From assembly GCF_004349215.1 (NCBI RefSeq), contig NZ_SMKU01000011.1:1-64000 (forward strand): a DNA stretch of 64,000 nucleotides, written 5' to 3'. The stretch is from Actinomadura rubrisoli (GTDB lineage Bacteria; Actinomycetota; Actinomycetes; Streptosporangiales; Streptosporangiaceae). Below the pieces are notes generated by a model. That model was given only the letters and a program-made list of their open reading frames with translations. It made no database searches and was not told the DNA's origin. The position numbers and the translations under genes were made by a program. Below are positions 34,059-42,790 of the stretch, piece after piece (the stretch's first letter is position 1; each line of letters opens with the position of its first letter).

Positions 34059-35459
34059 TCAGCCGCCGACGAGGTGGCGGGCGCGCCAGTTCTTGAAGAT
34101 CGCGTTGATCTGCCGCTCGGCGTCCGCGACGGCCTGCCGGGGGGTGAGGTGGCCTCGGGCGGCGCGGCCGAACATGGTGGGCAGGACGTTGGTGCTGAAG
34201 ATCTCGCCGATGGCCGGGTTGGACGGGCCGGGGTAGCCGATGTTGGCGCTCCAGGACGTGGCGGTCCTCAGCAGGGCGAGCTTGTCGGCGGGCCGCGCGC
34301 CGAAGGGGTCCTTGCCGAGCCAGCCGTTCAGCTGCGGGACGAGGGACGGCCAGCCCGGCAGGTCGTACAGCTCGGAGTTGTAGGTCACGGCGGGGAAGTT
34401 GGCCGTGTAGTGCAGCAGGAACTCCTTGGCGGCGTCGGGGTTCGACGCGTGCTTCGGGACGATCCACTGCTGGATGACGTGCTGCGCCGCCAGGGCGGTC
34501 TTCGGGCCGCGCAGCGCGGGGGCGAAGAAGATGTCGTCGCCGATCTCGCGGTTGGTGGCCATCGCGGTGCGCCAGGCGGAGATCGAGTTCAGGATGTAGG
34601 ACGACCGGCCCGCGATGAGGGCCTGGTTGTTGGACGCCGGGACCCACGAGAACACCTCGTTGGTCTCGGCCTCCTTCCACAGCCGGGTCATGTACTCGAC
34701 GGCCGCGACGGTGGCGGCCGAGTTGATGACGACCCGCTCGTCCGGGTCCTGCTCGGAACCGCCGAAGGACCAGAGGAGGGCCCGGGCGGCCATGTTGGAG
34801 TCGGTCTCGGGGGACAGGCCGATGCCGCACGGCACGCCGGTCGACCGTTTGATCTCGGCGGCGCCGCGCAGGAGGTCGTCCCAGCTGCCCGGGCCGTTCG
34901 GGAGGCCGACCTTCTGCCACATCGAGCGCCGGTAGTCGCCGGGGTCGGGGGACCAGCCGGGGCAGTAGGCGTAGTACCGCCGGGTGTTGGGGTTGTAGCT
35001 GGACTTGCGGCACAGCTCCAGTTGCTGCCCCCAGCGCCGGGTCGCCTCCTGGACGAGGTCGCTCATGTCCAGTACAGAAGGCTCGTACTGCGAGAAGGGC
35101 GCGATGTGCTGGATGACGTCGTGGCCGCGTCCCGCCTGGATCTCCGAGGCGGCGCGGCGGGGCACGTCCACGGTGTTGATGTGGTCGACCCGGACGGCGA
35201 CGCCGGTCTTCCTGCCCCAGGCGGCGGCGAACTTGTCGAACCACCTGTCGTGCCGGGGGACGAAGTGGCTCCACATGAGGATGGTGAGGGAGCCGCCCAG
35301 CTTCTTCGTGGGGGAGGTGAACACCTCCTGCGGCGCATGGCCGGGGATCTTGGCCTGCGGGCCGCTGCTCTCGCCGGCGCAGCCGGCCAGGAGGCCGGAC
35401 GCGCCGGCGGCGAGCGCCGTGGAGGACAGGAAGCCGCGTCTGCTGAGGCGGTCGGCCAT
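34059..35459 (-). CDS. extracellular carbohydrate-binding lipoprotein of an ABC importer
   Basis: 466-aa solute-binding protein (family 1). Tat signal SRRGFLSS (5-12), hydrophobic stretch and lipobox LLAGC (Cys about 26), so it is exported folded and lipid-anchored. LTILMWSHFVP and the WSFGG / RALLW region are typical of sugar-binding proteins. It is first in the importer operon, 33 bp upstream of the leader frame for the ATPase gene. Substrate unknown. ATG 35459 follows AGGGAGAG. Confidence 0.92.
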   Translation of the reverse strand: MADRLSRRGFLSSTALAAGASGLLAGCAGESSGPQAKIPGHAPQEVFTSPTKKLGGSLTILMWSHFVPRHDRWFDKFAAAWGRKTGVAVRVDHINTVDVPRRAASEIQAGRGHDVIQHIAPFSQYEPSVLDMSDLVQEATRRWGQQLELCRKSSYNPNTRRYYAYCPGWSPDPGDYRRSMWQKVGLPNGPGSWDDLLRGAAEIKRSTGVPCGIGLSPETDSNMAARALLWSFGGSEQDPDERVVINSAATVAAVEYMTRLWKEAETNEVFSWVPASNNQALIAGRSSYILNSISAWRTAMATNREIGDDIFFAPALRGPKTALAAQHVIQQWIVPKHASNPDAAKEFLLHYTANFPAVTYNSELYDLPGWPSLVPQLNGWLGKDPFGARPADKLALLRTATSWSANIGYPGPSNPAIGEIFSTNVLPTMFGRAARGHLTPRQAVADAERQINAIFKNWRARHLVGG

Positions 35460-35537
35460 GGGAGCTCTCCCTCGCCGCTAAGGGTCTCCCTTGAAGGTAG
35501 ATCGGTGAGGGCGGGACATCCAGCGGCGAAGGGGGTG

Positions 35538-36350
35538 TTACTTCCCGGTGGCCTCGATGTAGGCGGCGATGACCTCCTGGGGGTCGCCGTCCATGTGCAT
35601 GCGCCCCTCGTCGATCCAGATGACGCGGTCGCAGGTCTCCTTGATCACGTCGAGCTGGTGGGCGACCAGGAAGACCGCGCCGGCCTCGCGGCGCAGCTCC
35701 TCGATCCGCCGCTTGCTCTTGACCTTGAACTTGGCGTCGCCGGTGGCGAGGGCCTCGTCGATCAGCAGCACGTCGTGGGTCTTGGCCGCGGCGATGGCGA
35801 ACCGGAGCCGGGCGCCCATCCCGGACGAGTAGGTGCGCATGGGGTACTGGATGAACCCCTCTTTGAGACCGGCGAAGGCGACGATCTCCTTGTACTTCGC
35901 CTTGGTCTCCTGCGGGGACATGCCCATCGCGAGGCAGCCGAGGACGATGTTGCGCTCGCCGGTCAGGTCCTTCATCAGGGCGGCGTTGACGCCGAGCAGC
36001 GACGGCTGGCCGTCGGTGTAGACGCCGCCGCTGTGCGGGGGCAGCAGCCCGGCGATCGCCTTCAGCAGCGTCGACTTGCCGGAGCCGTTGGTGCCGATGA
36101 TCCCGACGGCCTCGCCGCGGTAGACGACGAAGGACAGGCCCTTGATGGCGTGCACCTCGGTCATCGACGGGCGGCTCTCGCGGCGCAGGACGCGGGCGAA
36201 GGCGCTGGCGGCGTTGCCCTTCCCGCCGGCCCCGAACACCCGGTAGATGATGTGCAGGTCGTCCACGACCACGATCGGCTCGCGGTGCGGGTCGATTTCG
36301 AGGGCCCCGCGGACCTTGGTGTCAGCCACGGCCGTATCGCTCCTCGGCAC
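35538..36350 (-). CDS. polysaccharide/teichoic acid export ABC ATPase (Wzt/TagH-type)
   Basis: 270-aa ATPase of the O-antigen/polyol-phosphate/galactan exporter family. Walker A GTNGSGKST (86-94), YSSGMGARLRFAIA signature with the characteristic SSGM, LLIDEALATGD Walker B, and AHQLDVIKETCDRVIWIDEG. It works with the overlapping membrane gene (29-bp overlap at 36322-36350). In mycobacteria the like pair exports the arabinogalactan galactan; here the cargo is unknown but may be made by the glycosyltransferase operon at 42-47 kb. Confidence 0.9.
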   Translation of the reverse strand: MPRSDTAVADTKVRGALEIDPHREPIVVVDDLHIIYRVFGAGGKGNAASAFARVLRRESRPSMTEVHAIKGLSFVVYRGEAVGIIGTNGSGKSTLLKAIAGLLPPHSGGVYTDGQPSLLGVNAALMKDLTGERNIVLGCLAMGMSPQETKAKYKEIVAFAGLKEGFIQYPMRTYSSGMGARLRFAIAAAKTHDVLLIDEALATGDAKFKVKSKRRIEELRREAGAVFLVAHQLDVIKETCDRVIWIDEGRMHMDGDPQEVIAAYIEATGK

Positions 36351-37293
36351 GGTAGAAGAACATGAACCCGCCGACCAGCGCGACCGCCGCCCAGGCGAGG
36401 GCGTAGATCCACAGCTGGGTCGTCGACTGCACGGGCAGCTCGTGCTTGACGTGGTCGCGGTACTTGCCGAGCAGCACGTGCCGGCTCAGCTCGACGTACA
36501 CGTACCCGGGGTTGGCCTTCAGCAGCTCGGCGGCCCAGGTGTGCTCGGCCAGCTTCGAGCCGGGCTTCATCAGCGACGGCAGGGAGAAGATCACGCCGGA
36601 CGCGTAGAGCCAGGTGCGCATGATGAACGGCAGCAGCTGGGTGATGTCCCGGTTGAACGCGCCGAGCCGGGCGACCACGAGGCTCGCGCCGATGTTGAAC
36701 ATCAGCTGGAGCATCAGGACCGGTACGAACAGCAGCATGTGGACGGAGAGCGGCTCGCCGAACGCGAACACGATGGCGAGCAGGACCACCAGCGACAGCA
36801 GCAGCTGCTGGAGCTCCACGATCGCGATCGCCAGCGGGAGAGTGGCCCGCGGGAAGTGCAGCGCGCGGATCAGCGACAGGTTGTCACCGACCGACTTGGA
36901 GCCGGCGGTGATCGACCGCTGTGTGAAGCCGAACATGAAGACGCCGGTCACGAGGAACGGGATGAAATCCGGGAGGCCGTGCGAGGTGTTGAGCAGGATC
37001 CCGAAGATGAAGTAATAGACCGCGACGTTCAGGAGCGGGGTCAGGAGCTGCCAGACCTGGCCCAGTCGCGATTCGGTGTACATCGAGATGTTCTTGGCCG
37101 ACGCGAACGCCCAGATGAAGTTGCGTCGAGCCCATACATCCTGGAGGTACTTGCGCAGCTGGGGGCGTGCCGCGCTCTGCTTCAGCCCATACCGTGCGGC
37201 GTAGGCGGCCAGCGTCTCGTTCACGTGAGGAGGCTCCGCGATCGTGCCGACCGACTCGCCACCCGAGGAACCGAGCCGTTCCGGGTGACTCAT
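36322..37293 (-). CDS. polysaccharide export ABC permease (Wzm/TagG-type)
   Basis: 323-aa membrane protein of the ABC-2 type with about six helices. The N-terminal cytoplasmic part has LQDVWARRNFIWAFASAKN and the LGQVWQLLTPLLNVAVYYF motif diagnostic for RfbA/TagG. Forms the channel for lipid-linked glycan export with the Wzt-like ATPase. Start 37293 with a Ser/Gly-rich extension of about 25 residues. Divergent from the PAP2-kinase fusion gene. Confidence 0.9.
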   Translation of the reverse strand: MSHPERLGSSGGESVGTIAEPPHVNETLAAYAARYGLKQSAARPQLRKYLQDVWARRNFIWAFASAKNISMYTESRLGQVWQLLTPLLNVAVYYFIFGILLNTSHGLPDFIPFLVTGVFMFGFTQRSITAGSKSVGDNLSLIRALHFPRATLPLAIAIVELQQLLLSLVVLLAIVFAFGEPLSVHMLLFVPVLMLQLMFNIGASLVVARLGAFNRDITQLLPFIMRTWLYASGVIFSLPSLMKPGSKLAEHTWAAELLKANPGYVYVELSRHVLLGKYRDHVKHELPVQSTTQLWIYALAWAAVALVGGFMFFYRAEERYGRG

Positions 37294-37403
37294 GCCGCGA
37301 AGCCTATTGCAGTCGGCGATGTGTGCGTGACGTTCGCCCGCATGTGACCCCCGATTTGAGATCTTTACGGAATCATGTCGTCGTCCAAGGGGATACCCCG
37401 GTC

Positions 37404-39077
37404 ATGCGCGTCAACCACCGAGGACCCGGCCAAAGGTCACCGTCCGTGCTGATCAAGCCCGCGCGGAGCGGGCCCCTGCCGTCCCGCGGCCGCCGCCCGT
37501 CCACCGCCGGAGGCGGGCCCGGGCTGCTCCGCAGGCTCGGGCGGGCCGACCGCTGGGCGTTCGACCGGGTGGCGGCGGCCCGGCTGCCGGGCCTTGAGTA
37601 CGTGCTGCCGCGGCTGTCGAGGTTCGCCGATCACGGAGTGCTGTGGTTCACCACGGCGGGCGCGCTGGCGCTCAGCCGGCGGGCCCGGCTGCGGCGCGCC
37701 GCGCTGCGCGGGTCCGTCGGGATCGCCGTGGCGAGCCCGATGGTGAACATCCTCGGCAAGCAGGCGTTCCGCCGCAAGCGCCCCGTCGTGGACCTGGTGC
37801 CGCCGATCCGGATCCGGTGGAAGCTGCCGACCTCGCACGCCTTCCCGTCCGGCCATTCGGCGTCGGCCGCCGCGTTCGCGACCGGGGTGGCGCTGGAGGC
37901 GCCGCCCGCGCTCGCGGTGCCGGTCGCGGCGACGGCGGCGGGGGTGGCCTTCGCCCGCGTCTACACCGGGGCCCACTATCCGGGCGACGTCCTGGCGGGG
38001 CTGGGGATCGGCGCGCTGGCCGGGCTCGGGACGCGCCTGGTCTGGCCCGCCCGCCCTCCCGTGGCCCGCGTGACCCGGGCGGAGGGCGAGAGCGTCCAGG
38101 TCACCCGTGACGGGCGCGGCCTGGTCGCGGTCGTCAACCCGGGCTCGGGCGCCGCGAGCGAGGCCGCGCGGGGGATCCTGCCCGGCAACGCCGAGATGGC
38201 CGTCGGGCTGATCCGGCGCGAGCTGCCCGCGGCGGAGATCGTCCAGCTGGAGCCGGACCAGGACCTCGAAAAGGTGTTCGAGGACGCCGCCGAACGCGCC
38301 GAGGTCCTGGCCGTCGTCGGCGGCGACGGCACCGTCAACGCGGGCGCGCGCGCAGCGCTCAAGCACGATCTGCCGCTGCTGGTCGTGCCCGGCGGCACCT
38401 TCGACCACTTCGCCCGCGCGCTGGGCGTCGAGACCACCACGGACGCCATCGCCGCCTACCGGAGCGGGCGCCTCGGCCGCGTCGACGTCGCATACGTCGC
38501 CCCCGCGAACGGCGTCCGCCCGGGCGGAGCCTCCGGAAACGGCGCGTCCTCGGACGGCGGGGCGGCGTCAGAGGAGAGGCATCTCTTCCTCAACACCGCC
38601 AGCTTCGGCGCCTACACCGAGTTGGTCGACCGCCGCGAACGGCTGGAACGGCGGCTCGGCAAGTGGCCCGCGCTGGCCGTGGCCGCCGTCCGCACGCTGA
38701 GGCACTCGGAGCCGGTCGAGGTCGTCGTGGACGGACGCCGCCGCCGGGTGTGGCTCGCGTTCGTCGGCAACTGCGTCTACGGCGCGCGCGGCGCCGCGCC
38801 CAACTGGCGGGAGCGTCTCGACGACGGCAGGCTCGACATCCGGATGATCTTCACCGGGCGCCGCGTCCCCCGGGTCCGCGCCGTCGCCGCGATCATGGCC
38901 GGGCACCTGCACGTCACGCCCGGCTACCGCGCGTGGCGGGCGGGCGGCCTGGAGCTGGTGTCCAAGGACGGCGGGCTCCGGCTGGCCCGCGACGGCGAGG
39001 TCTCGTCCCTCCCAGCCGCGATCCGCTTCGGCAAGCACGCCGGCGCCCTCGCGGTCTTCTGCCCGGCGGACGGCTGA
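37404..39077 (+). CDS. PAP2 phosphatase - diacylglycerol kinase catalytic domain fusion protein
   Basis: 557 aa combining two lipid enzymes. PAP2 part (about 50-215): KQAFRRKRP (Lys119 to Pro127), PSGH (148-151) and ARVYTGAHYPGD (Arg185, His191, Asp195), all three phosphatase motifs. DAGK part (about 238-555): VVNPGSG and VVGGDGTVN (304-312). The polypeptide could remove and add lipid phosphates, for example on undecaprenyl or diacylglycerol carriers; it sits beside a glycan exporter. Start ATG 37404 is likely but the first 40 residues are basic and unstructured. The same fusion is known in actinobacteria. Confidence 0.9.
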   Translation: MRVNHRGPGQRSPSVLIKPARSGPLPSRGRRPSTAGGGPGLLRRLGRADRWAFDRVAAARLPGLEYVLPRLSRFADHGVLWFTTAGALALSRRARLRRAALRGSVGIAVASPMVNILGKQAFRRKRPVVDLVPPIRIRWKLPTSHAFPSGHSASAAAFATGVALEAPPALAVPVAATAAGVAFARVYTGAHYPGDVLAGLGIGALAGLGTRLVWPARPPVARVTRAEGESVQVTRDGRGLVAVVNPGSGAASEAARGILPGNAEMAVGLIRRELPAAEIVQLEPDQDLEKVFEDAAERAEVLAVVGGDGTVNAGARAALKHDLPLLVVPGGTFDHFARALGVETTTDAIAAYRSGRLGRVDVAYVAPANGVRPGGASGNGASSDGGAASEERHLFLNTASFGAYTELVDRRERLERRLGKWPALAVAAVRTLRHSEPVEVVVDGRRRRVWLAFVGNCVYGARGAAPNWRERLDDGRLDIRMIFTGRRVPRVRAVAAIMAGHLHVTPGYRAWRAGGLELVSKDGGLRLARDGEVSSLPAAIRFGKHAGALAVFCPADG

Positions 39078-39090
39078 GGTCACGCTGCGT

Positions 39091-39110
39091 GCCCGGCGCC
39101 CGTGCCGGGC
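39091..39110 (+). terminator. hairpin after the PAP2-kinase gene
   Basis: GCCCGGC (39091-39097) / GCCGGGC (39104-39110), loop of 6, 14 bp after the stop. Confidence 0.45.
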
Positions 39111-39270
39111 CGCGTGCCGGACGGGGGCCGCGGCGTTCGCCCAGAGTTCAGGCGGGCGTCACCTGGGGGTGCGCGTCCGGCGGAGATTCGCCCGGCGGCG
39201 ACCGGGTAGGGGGAGGGACGGCATCGACCAGGAGGTACACGGCCGTGACGCCGCTGGAGGGGAAACGCAC

Positions 39271-39492
39271 ATGACGATGGGAATCAGCCCGGGGGAGCTC
39301 ACCGACGCGGACCTGTTCCGTGAGCTGGGCCACCTGTACGAGACCAGGCTCGACGCCCTGCGCCACGCCGCCGACCAGGCATATGGGGAGCACACGCGCC
39401 GCATGAACCAGCTCGAAGCCGAGTACCTGCGCAGGCATCCCGGGCGCGAGATCGACCCGAACCGGCTGCGCGAGGGCGCGCGGGCCCGCTGA
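39271..39492 (+). CDS. small helical protein, DUF6158-like
   Basis: 73-aa charged helical protein (LTDADLFRELGHLYETRLDA near the start, then HAADQAYGEHTRRMNQLEAEYL, ending REGARAR after an RHPGREIDPN stretch). The pattern fits the small actinobacterial family DUF6158; family name from memory. ATG 39271 is supported by GGAGGGG 8 nt upstream; the frame is open further up but not coding-like. Function unknown. Confidence 0.75.
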   Translation: MTMGISPGELTDADLFRELGHLYETRLDALRHAADQAYGEHTRRMNQLEAEYLRRHPGREIDPNRLREGARAR

Positions 39493-39546
39493 CCCCGCCG
39501 CTCGCCTGGCCGCGGGCAGGGCCGGTCCCGCGCGGAGCAGGGTCCC

Positions 39547-39576
39547 GAAGCCGCGTTCCAGCTGGGACGTGGCTTC
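39547..39576 (+). terminator. intrinsic terminator after the DUF6158-like gene
   Basis: 13-bp stem with two wobble pairs, GAAGCCGCGTTCC (39547-39559) / GGGACGTGGCTTC (39564-39576), loop AGCT, then a T-rich stretch (GTCTTGTCC, GTTTTGTT), a rare canonical form in this window. Confidence 0.7.
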
Positions 39577-39706
39577 GTCTTGTCCGGGCTTCGTTTTGTT
39601 CGGGCAAAGAGGGGGACGGCGGTCGCGGCGCCCCGGCATGGTGCGATGCCGGGATTCGCGCGGCGTGGTTGCGTGGTGACCCCGGAGACCATCGGGGGTG
39701 TGATCT

Positions 39707-40561
39707 GTGAGGCGGACCCGGCACGGCCGGTACCGGCGATGTCGCGGCGACCAGCCGGGGCTGGGGGAGTGCGCCCGGCGCTGGTGGCCCCTGGTCGCCG
39801 GGGCGCTGGCCCTGAGCGGGTTCATTCTGGGCGAGTACCTGGGCGTCCCGCATGAGTCGGGCGCGGCGGCGGCGCCGCGACCGGTGGCGGCCCCTCCGGT
39901 GCCCCAGGAGCGGCCGATGAGCAGCTACACCACGCGGTTCCAGCCAGGGGAGCCGCGCGTGCGCAATATCGAGATCGCCGCACGGATCCTGGACGGACGG
40001 GTCGTGCGGCCTGACGAGACGTTCTCGTTCAACGAGGCCGTTGGGCCGCGCACGAAGAGGCGGGGATATGTGGCCGCACCCGCCATCCTCGGTTCCCGGC
40101 TGGTGAACGACGTGGGCGGCGGCATCTGCCAGGTGTCCACGACGCTGTTCAACGCAGTGTTCCAGGCCGGGCTCGCCATCCAGAGCGCGCGCGCCCACAC
40201 GATGTACATGCCGGAGTACCCGCTGGGGCGGGAGGCGGCCGTGGCCTACCCCGACCTGGATTTCACCTGGCGGAACGACTCGGGACGGCCCGTCGTCGTG
40301 CGGGTCGGCTACACGGCATCGTCGCTGACGGTCAGCCTGTGGGGCAGGCGCAGGTACGACGTGCGGTCGCGGTCGTCGGACCGGTACGGGTTCGAGCGGC
40401 ACGGCGCGGCCGTCGGACGGGGACGTGGGTGCGTGCCGATGACCGGGCGGAAGGGCTTCAAGATCGACGTCTGGCGGACCCTGCTGGACGGCGGGCGGCG
40501 CGTCCGCCGGGAGCGCTTCCACACCGAATACGGCCCGCAGCCCAAGGTGACGTGCGACTAG
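39707..40561 (+). CDS. VanW family protein
   Basis: 284 aa. One N-terminal membrane segment (about 27-44), then a Pro/Ala-rich linker and a VanW domain: RNIEIAARILDGRVVRPDETFSFN followed by GPRTKRRGY, VGGGICQVSTTLFNAVFQAGL and YPDLDFTWRNDS, all hallmark pieces. VanW occurs in some vancomycin-resistance clusters but is widespread with unknown wall-related function; there are no vanHAX genes here. Its stop TAG is the start of a CTAGGACG repeat. Confidence 0.88.
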   Translation: MRRTRHGRYRRCRGDQPGLGECARRWWPLVAGALALSGFILGEYLGVPHESGAAAAPRPVAAPPVPQERPMSSYTTRFQPGEPRVRNIEIAARILDGRVVRPDETFSFNEAVGPRTKRRGYVAAPAILGSRLVNDVGGGICQVSTTLFNAVFQAGLAIQSARAHTMYMPEYPLGREAAVAYPDLDFTWRNDSGRPVVVRVGYTASSLTVSLWGRRRYDVRSRSSDRYGFERHGAAVGRGRGCVPMTGRKGFKIDVWRTLLDGGRRVRRERFHTEYGPQPKVTCD

Positions 40562-40571
40562 GACGCCCTAG
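40558..40571. repeat. CTAG-bounded short repeat at the VanW gene end
   Basis: CTAGGACGCCCTAG; includes the VanW stop TAG and, with the next bases, the perfect palindrome CGCCCTAGGGCG (40564-40575). Same family as the CTAGGGCG copies. Confidence 0.5.
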
Positions 40572-40677
40572 GGCGCCCCAGGACCGCGATGTCCGCGTTC
40601 CGATCCGCTGAAGATCAACATGTACTAGGGTGCGAAATCGCCGCATTCTAGGCATCCGATCTTTGGGGGGACGCGTC

Positions 40678-41961
40678 GTGACGCCACTGACCAGGAGAGA
40701 CTTCGGCAAGGCGGCCGGGCTGGCGGGAGCGGGCGCGGCGGCGCCGGCGCTGCTGGCGGGCTGCTCGTCCGGGTCGTCCGAGCGGGTCCAGGCGGCCGGG
40801 GCGGCGGCGGCCGCGCGCACTTGGAAGGTGACGGGCTCGGCGCTCGCGGGCCTCGGCGGCTTCGACTCGACCCTCAAGACCTTCATGCAGGCGCGCAACA
40901 TCCCCTGCGGGCAGCTGGCGGTCGTCCGCAAGGGCAAGCTGGTGCTGTCGCGCGGCTACACCTGGAGCGACCAGGCGGGGGTCGCGGCCCAGCCGACGTC
41001 GCCGTTCCGGATCGCCAGCATCTCCAAGCCGGTCACGGCGACCGCCGTGCTCAGGCTCGTCCAGGACGGGAAGCTCAAGCTCACCGACCGCGCCGCGACG
41101 CTGCTCGGGCTGTCCACCGCCGCCGACCCGCGGCTCAAGGACGTCACCGTGCTGCGGCTGCTCCAGCACCTCGGCGGCTGGGACCGCGACATCTCGCCCG
41201 ACCTGATGTTCCAGGACGCGGTGATCGCGAAGGCGCTCGGCGTCCCGCTGCCGGTCAAGCAGGCGAACATCATGAAGTACGCCTCGTCCCGCAAGCTCGA
41301 CCACGCGCCCGGGGCGAAGTACGTCTACTCCAACTACGGGTACATGCTGCTCGGCCGGATCATCGAGAAGGTCACCGGGCAGAGCTACGCGTCCTATGTC
41401 CAGCAGAAGGTGCTGGCGCCGCGCCAGATCAAGCGGATGCGCCTGGGGCGCACGCTCACGAAGGCGACCGGCGAGGTCCCGTACTACTCGGGCTACACGG
41501 GCACGACCGTATTCGACAACTCCGGCAAGAAGGTGCCCTACCCGTACGGCGCGTTCAACCTGGAGAACATGGACGCGCACGGCGGCTGGCTCGCCACGGC
41601 GATGGACCTGACGCGCTTCGCCGGGATCTACGACGGCGGGACGAGCGTCCTGAACGCGGCCTCGATCAAGCGGGCGTTCGCCAAGCCGGAGACGGGCGTC
41701 ACGCCCGACGGCTACTTCTACGGCTGCGGCTGGCTGGTGCGGCCGGTCAGCGGGGGCACCAACACCTGGCACGACGGGAGCCTGGCCGGGACGAGCACGC
41801 TGCTGGTCCGCCGGTTCGACGGGCTGACCTGGGCGGCGCTGTTCGACCAGCGGCAGGAGGGCGACGCCCCGAGCTACGGCGACATCGACCTGGCGCTGCA
41901 CAAGGCGGCCAACGCGGTGACGGCCTGGCCGGCCGGCGACCTCACCTCGAAGTACTTCTGA
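40678..41961 (+). CDS. beta-lactamase-fold serine hydrolase (class C/esterase family), Tat lipoprotein
   Basis: 427 aa. Tat signal TRRDFGK (Arg6, Arg7) and lipobox LLAGC (Cys29) place it outside the membrane. The serine beta-lactamase/PBP motifs are SISK (Ser114, Lys117), YSN (Tyr217, Asn219) and HDGS near 365 in place of KTG. Such proteins are D-aminopeptidases, esterases or unknown hydrolases more often than true lactamases. GTG 40678 follows GGGGGG. The 3' end overlaps the convergent glycosyltransferase gene by 20 bp within a tandem repeat. Confidence 0.88.
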   Translation: MTPLTRRDFGKAAGLAGAGAAAPALLAGCSSGSSERVQAAGAAAAARTWKVTGSALAGLGGFDSTLKTFMQARNIPCGQLAVVRKGKLVLSRGYTWSDQAGVAAQPTSPFRIASISKPVTATAVLRLVQDGKLKLTDRAATLLGLSTAADPRLKDVTVLRLLQHLGGWDRDISPDLMFQDAVIAKALGVPLPVKQANIMKYASSRKLDHAPGAKYVYSNYGYMLLGRIIEKVTGQSYASYVQQKVLAPRQIKRMRLGRTLTKATGEVPYYSGYTGTTVFDNSGKKVPYPYGAFNLENMDAHGGWLATAMDLTRFAGIYDGGTSVLNAASIKRAFAKPETGVTPDGYFYGCGWLVRPVSGGTNTWHDGSLAGTSTLLVRRFDGLTWAALFDQRQEGDAPSYGDIDLALHKAANAVTAWPAGDLTSKYF

Positions 41962-42790
41962 ACCTCGAAGTACTTCCGAGGGCCGGGTCCCGGGCCCGCT
42001 TGGCGCGGGTGAACTGGTCGTCGAGGGCGCGCGGGAACGGCAGCATCCGGTGCCGGTCCCGCCACGGCGCGAACTGCCGGACGGCGTTGAACCCGGCCGC
42101 CGTGACGATCCGCTCGACGCGCGGGCCGGGCGGGCAGGCGGGGTAGGCGTCCCGGTGCGCGATCCCGGCGGGCAGCCCGTCCGGGCGGCGGGGCGAGACC
42201 AGGGTCATCGGCGGGCGGACGCCCTCCAGGGCCGCCATGTCCCGCGCGTAGGCGACGAGTTCGCGGATCTCGGCGTCGGGCCCGCCGTGCACGATGAGCC
42301 AGCCGTCCACGTCGATCGGGGCCGACGGCGGGTCGGTCAGGTCGAGCGGCGCGATCTCGTCCGAGACGCTGCGGAGGTAAGACCCGTGCGCCGGGTCCAG
42401 GGGTTCGAGGACGAACGTCCGGTCGAAGCGCGGCGGGACGGCGGGAAGCAGCGGCAGGTAGGCGTCCCAGCGGAGCAGCCGGGCCAGGTGGGTGACACGG
42501 GTCCCCGCGGGGACGGCGGTGAGCTCGCCCTTGAGCCCGGCCGGGAACGCGTCCACGATCAGCTCGTCCGGCTCCAGCTCGGCGAGCGTCCGGACGGGGT
42601 CGGACGGGGCCAGGACGCGCCAGCCGCCCGCGATCCGGGCGTCGGCGGCGAACGGCGACCCGGACAGGACGGTCACCTCGCCGCCCCAGCCCAGGGTGTG
42701 CAGGACGGCCCGGAGCCGCGTGAGGTGCCCGAGCCCGCCGCCCCGCGCGTAGCAGACGATCAGCGGACTCAGCGGATTCAACGGACTCAA
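41942..42790 (-). CDS. glycosyltransferase-like protein (MurG-like fold)
   Basis: 282 aa. CYARGGGLGHLTRLRAVL at the N-terminus resembles the Gly-rich start of GT-B enzymes such as MurG, and VTAAGFNAVRQF near the end resembles their acceptor/donor loop; the protein is short for the family. TTG 42790 overlaps the upstream gene's TGA (TTGA); its first residues (SPLNPLSPL) come from a 12-bp tandem repeat, so the true start may be a little later. It is the last gene of the glycosylation operon and its 3' end lies in a tandem duplication. Confidence 0.65.
   Translation of the reverse strand: MSPLNPLSPLIVCYARGGGLGHLTRLRAVLHTLGWGGEVTVLSGSPFAADARIAGGWRVLAPSDPVRTLAELEPDELIVDAFPAGLKGELTAVPAGTRVTHLARLLRWDAYLPLLPAVPPRFDRTFVLEPLDPAHGSYLRSVSDEIAPLDLTDPPSAPIDVDGWLIVHGGPDAEIRELVAYARDMAALEGVRPPMTLVSPRRPDGLPAGIAHRDAYPACPPGPRVERIVTAAGFNAVRQFAPWRDRHRMLPFPRALDDQFTRAKRARDPALGSTSRFRSTSR
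41944..41979. repeat. 18-bp tandem duplication at two convergent gene ends
   Basis: ACCTCGAAGTACTTCTGA (41944-41961) followed by the same with one change (41962-41979). The first unit carries the hydrolase stop; the second adds codons to the glycosyltransferase end (SRFRSTSR). Confidence 0.75.

Noticed and set aside
39707-40561. VanW as sign of a vancomycin-resistance cluster
   Set aside because: No vanH, vanA, vanX or vanRS neighbours; VanW alone is common in actinomycetes.
40678-41961. True beta-lactamase gene for antibiotic resistance
   Set aside because: Motifs show only the serine-hydrolase fold; the KTG motif is HDGS, and most such Tat lipoproteins are not lactamases.
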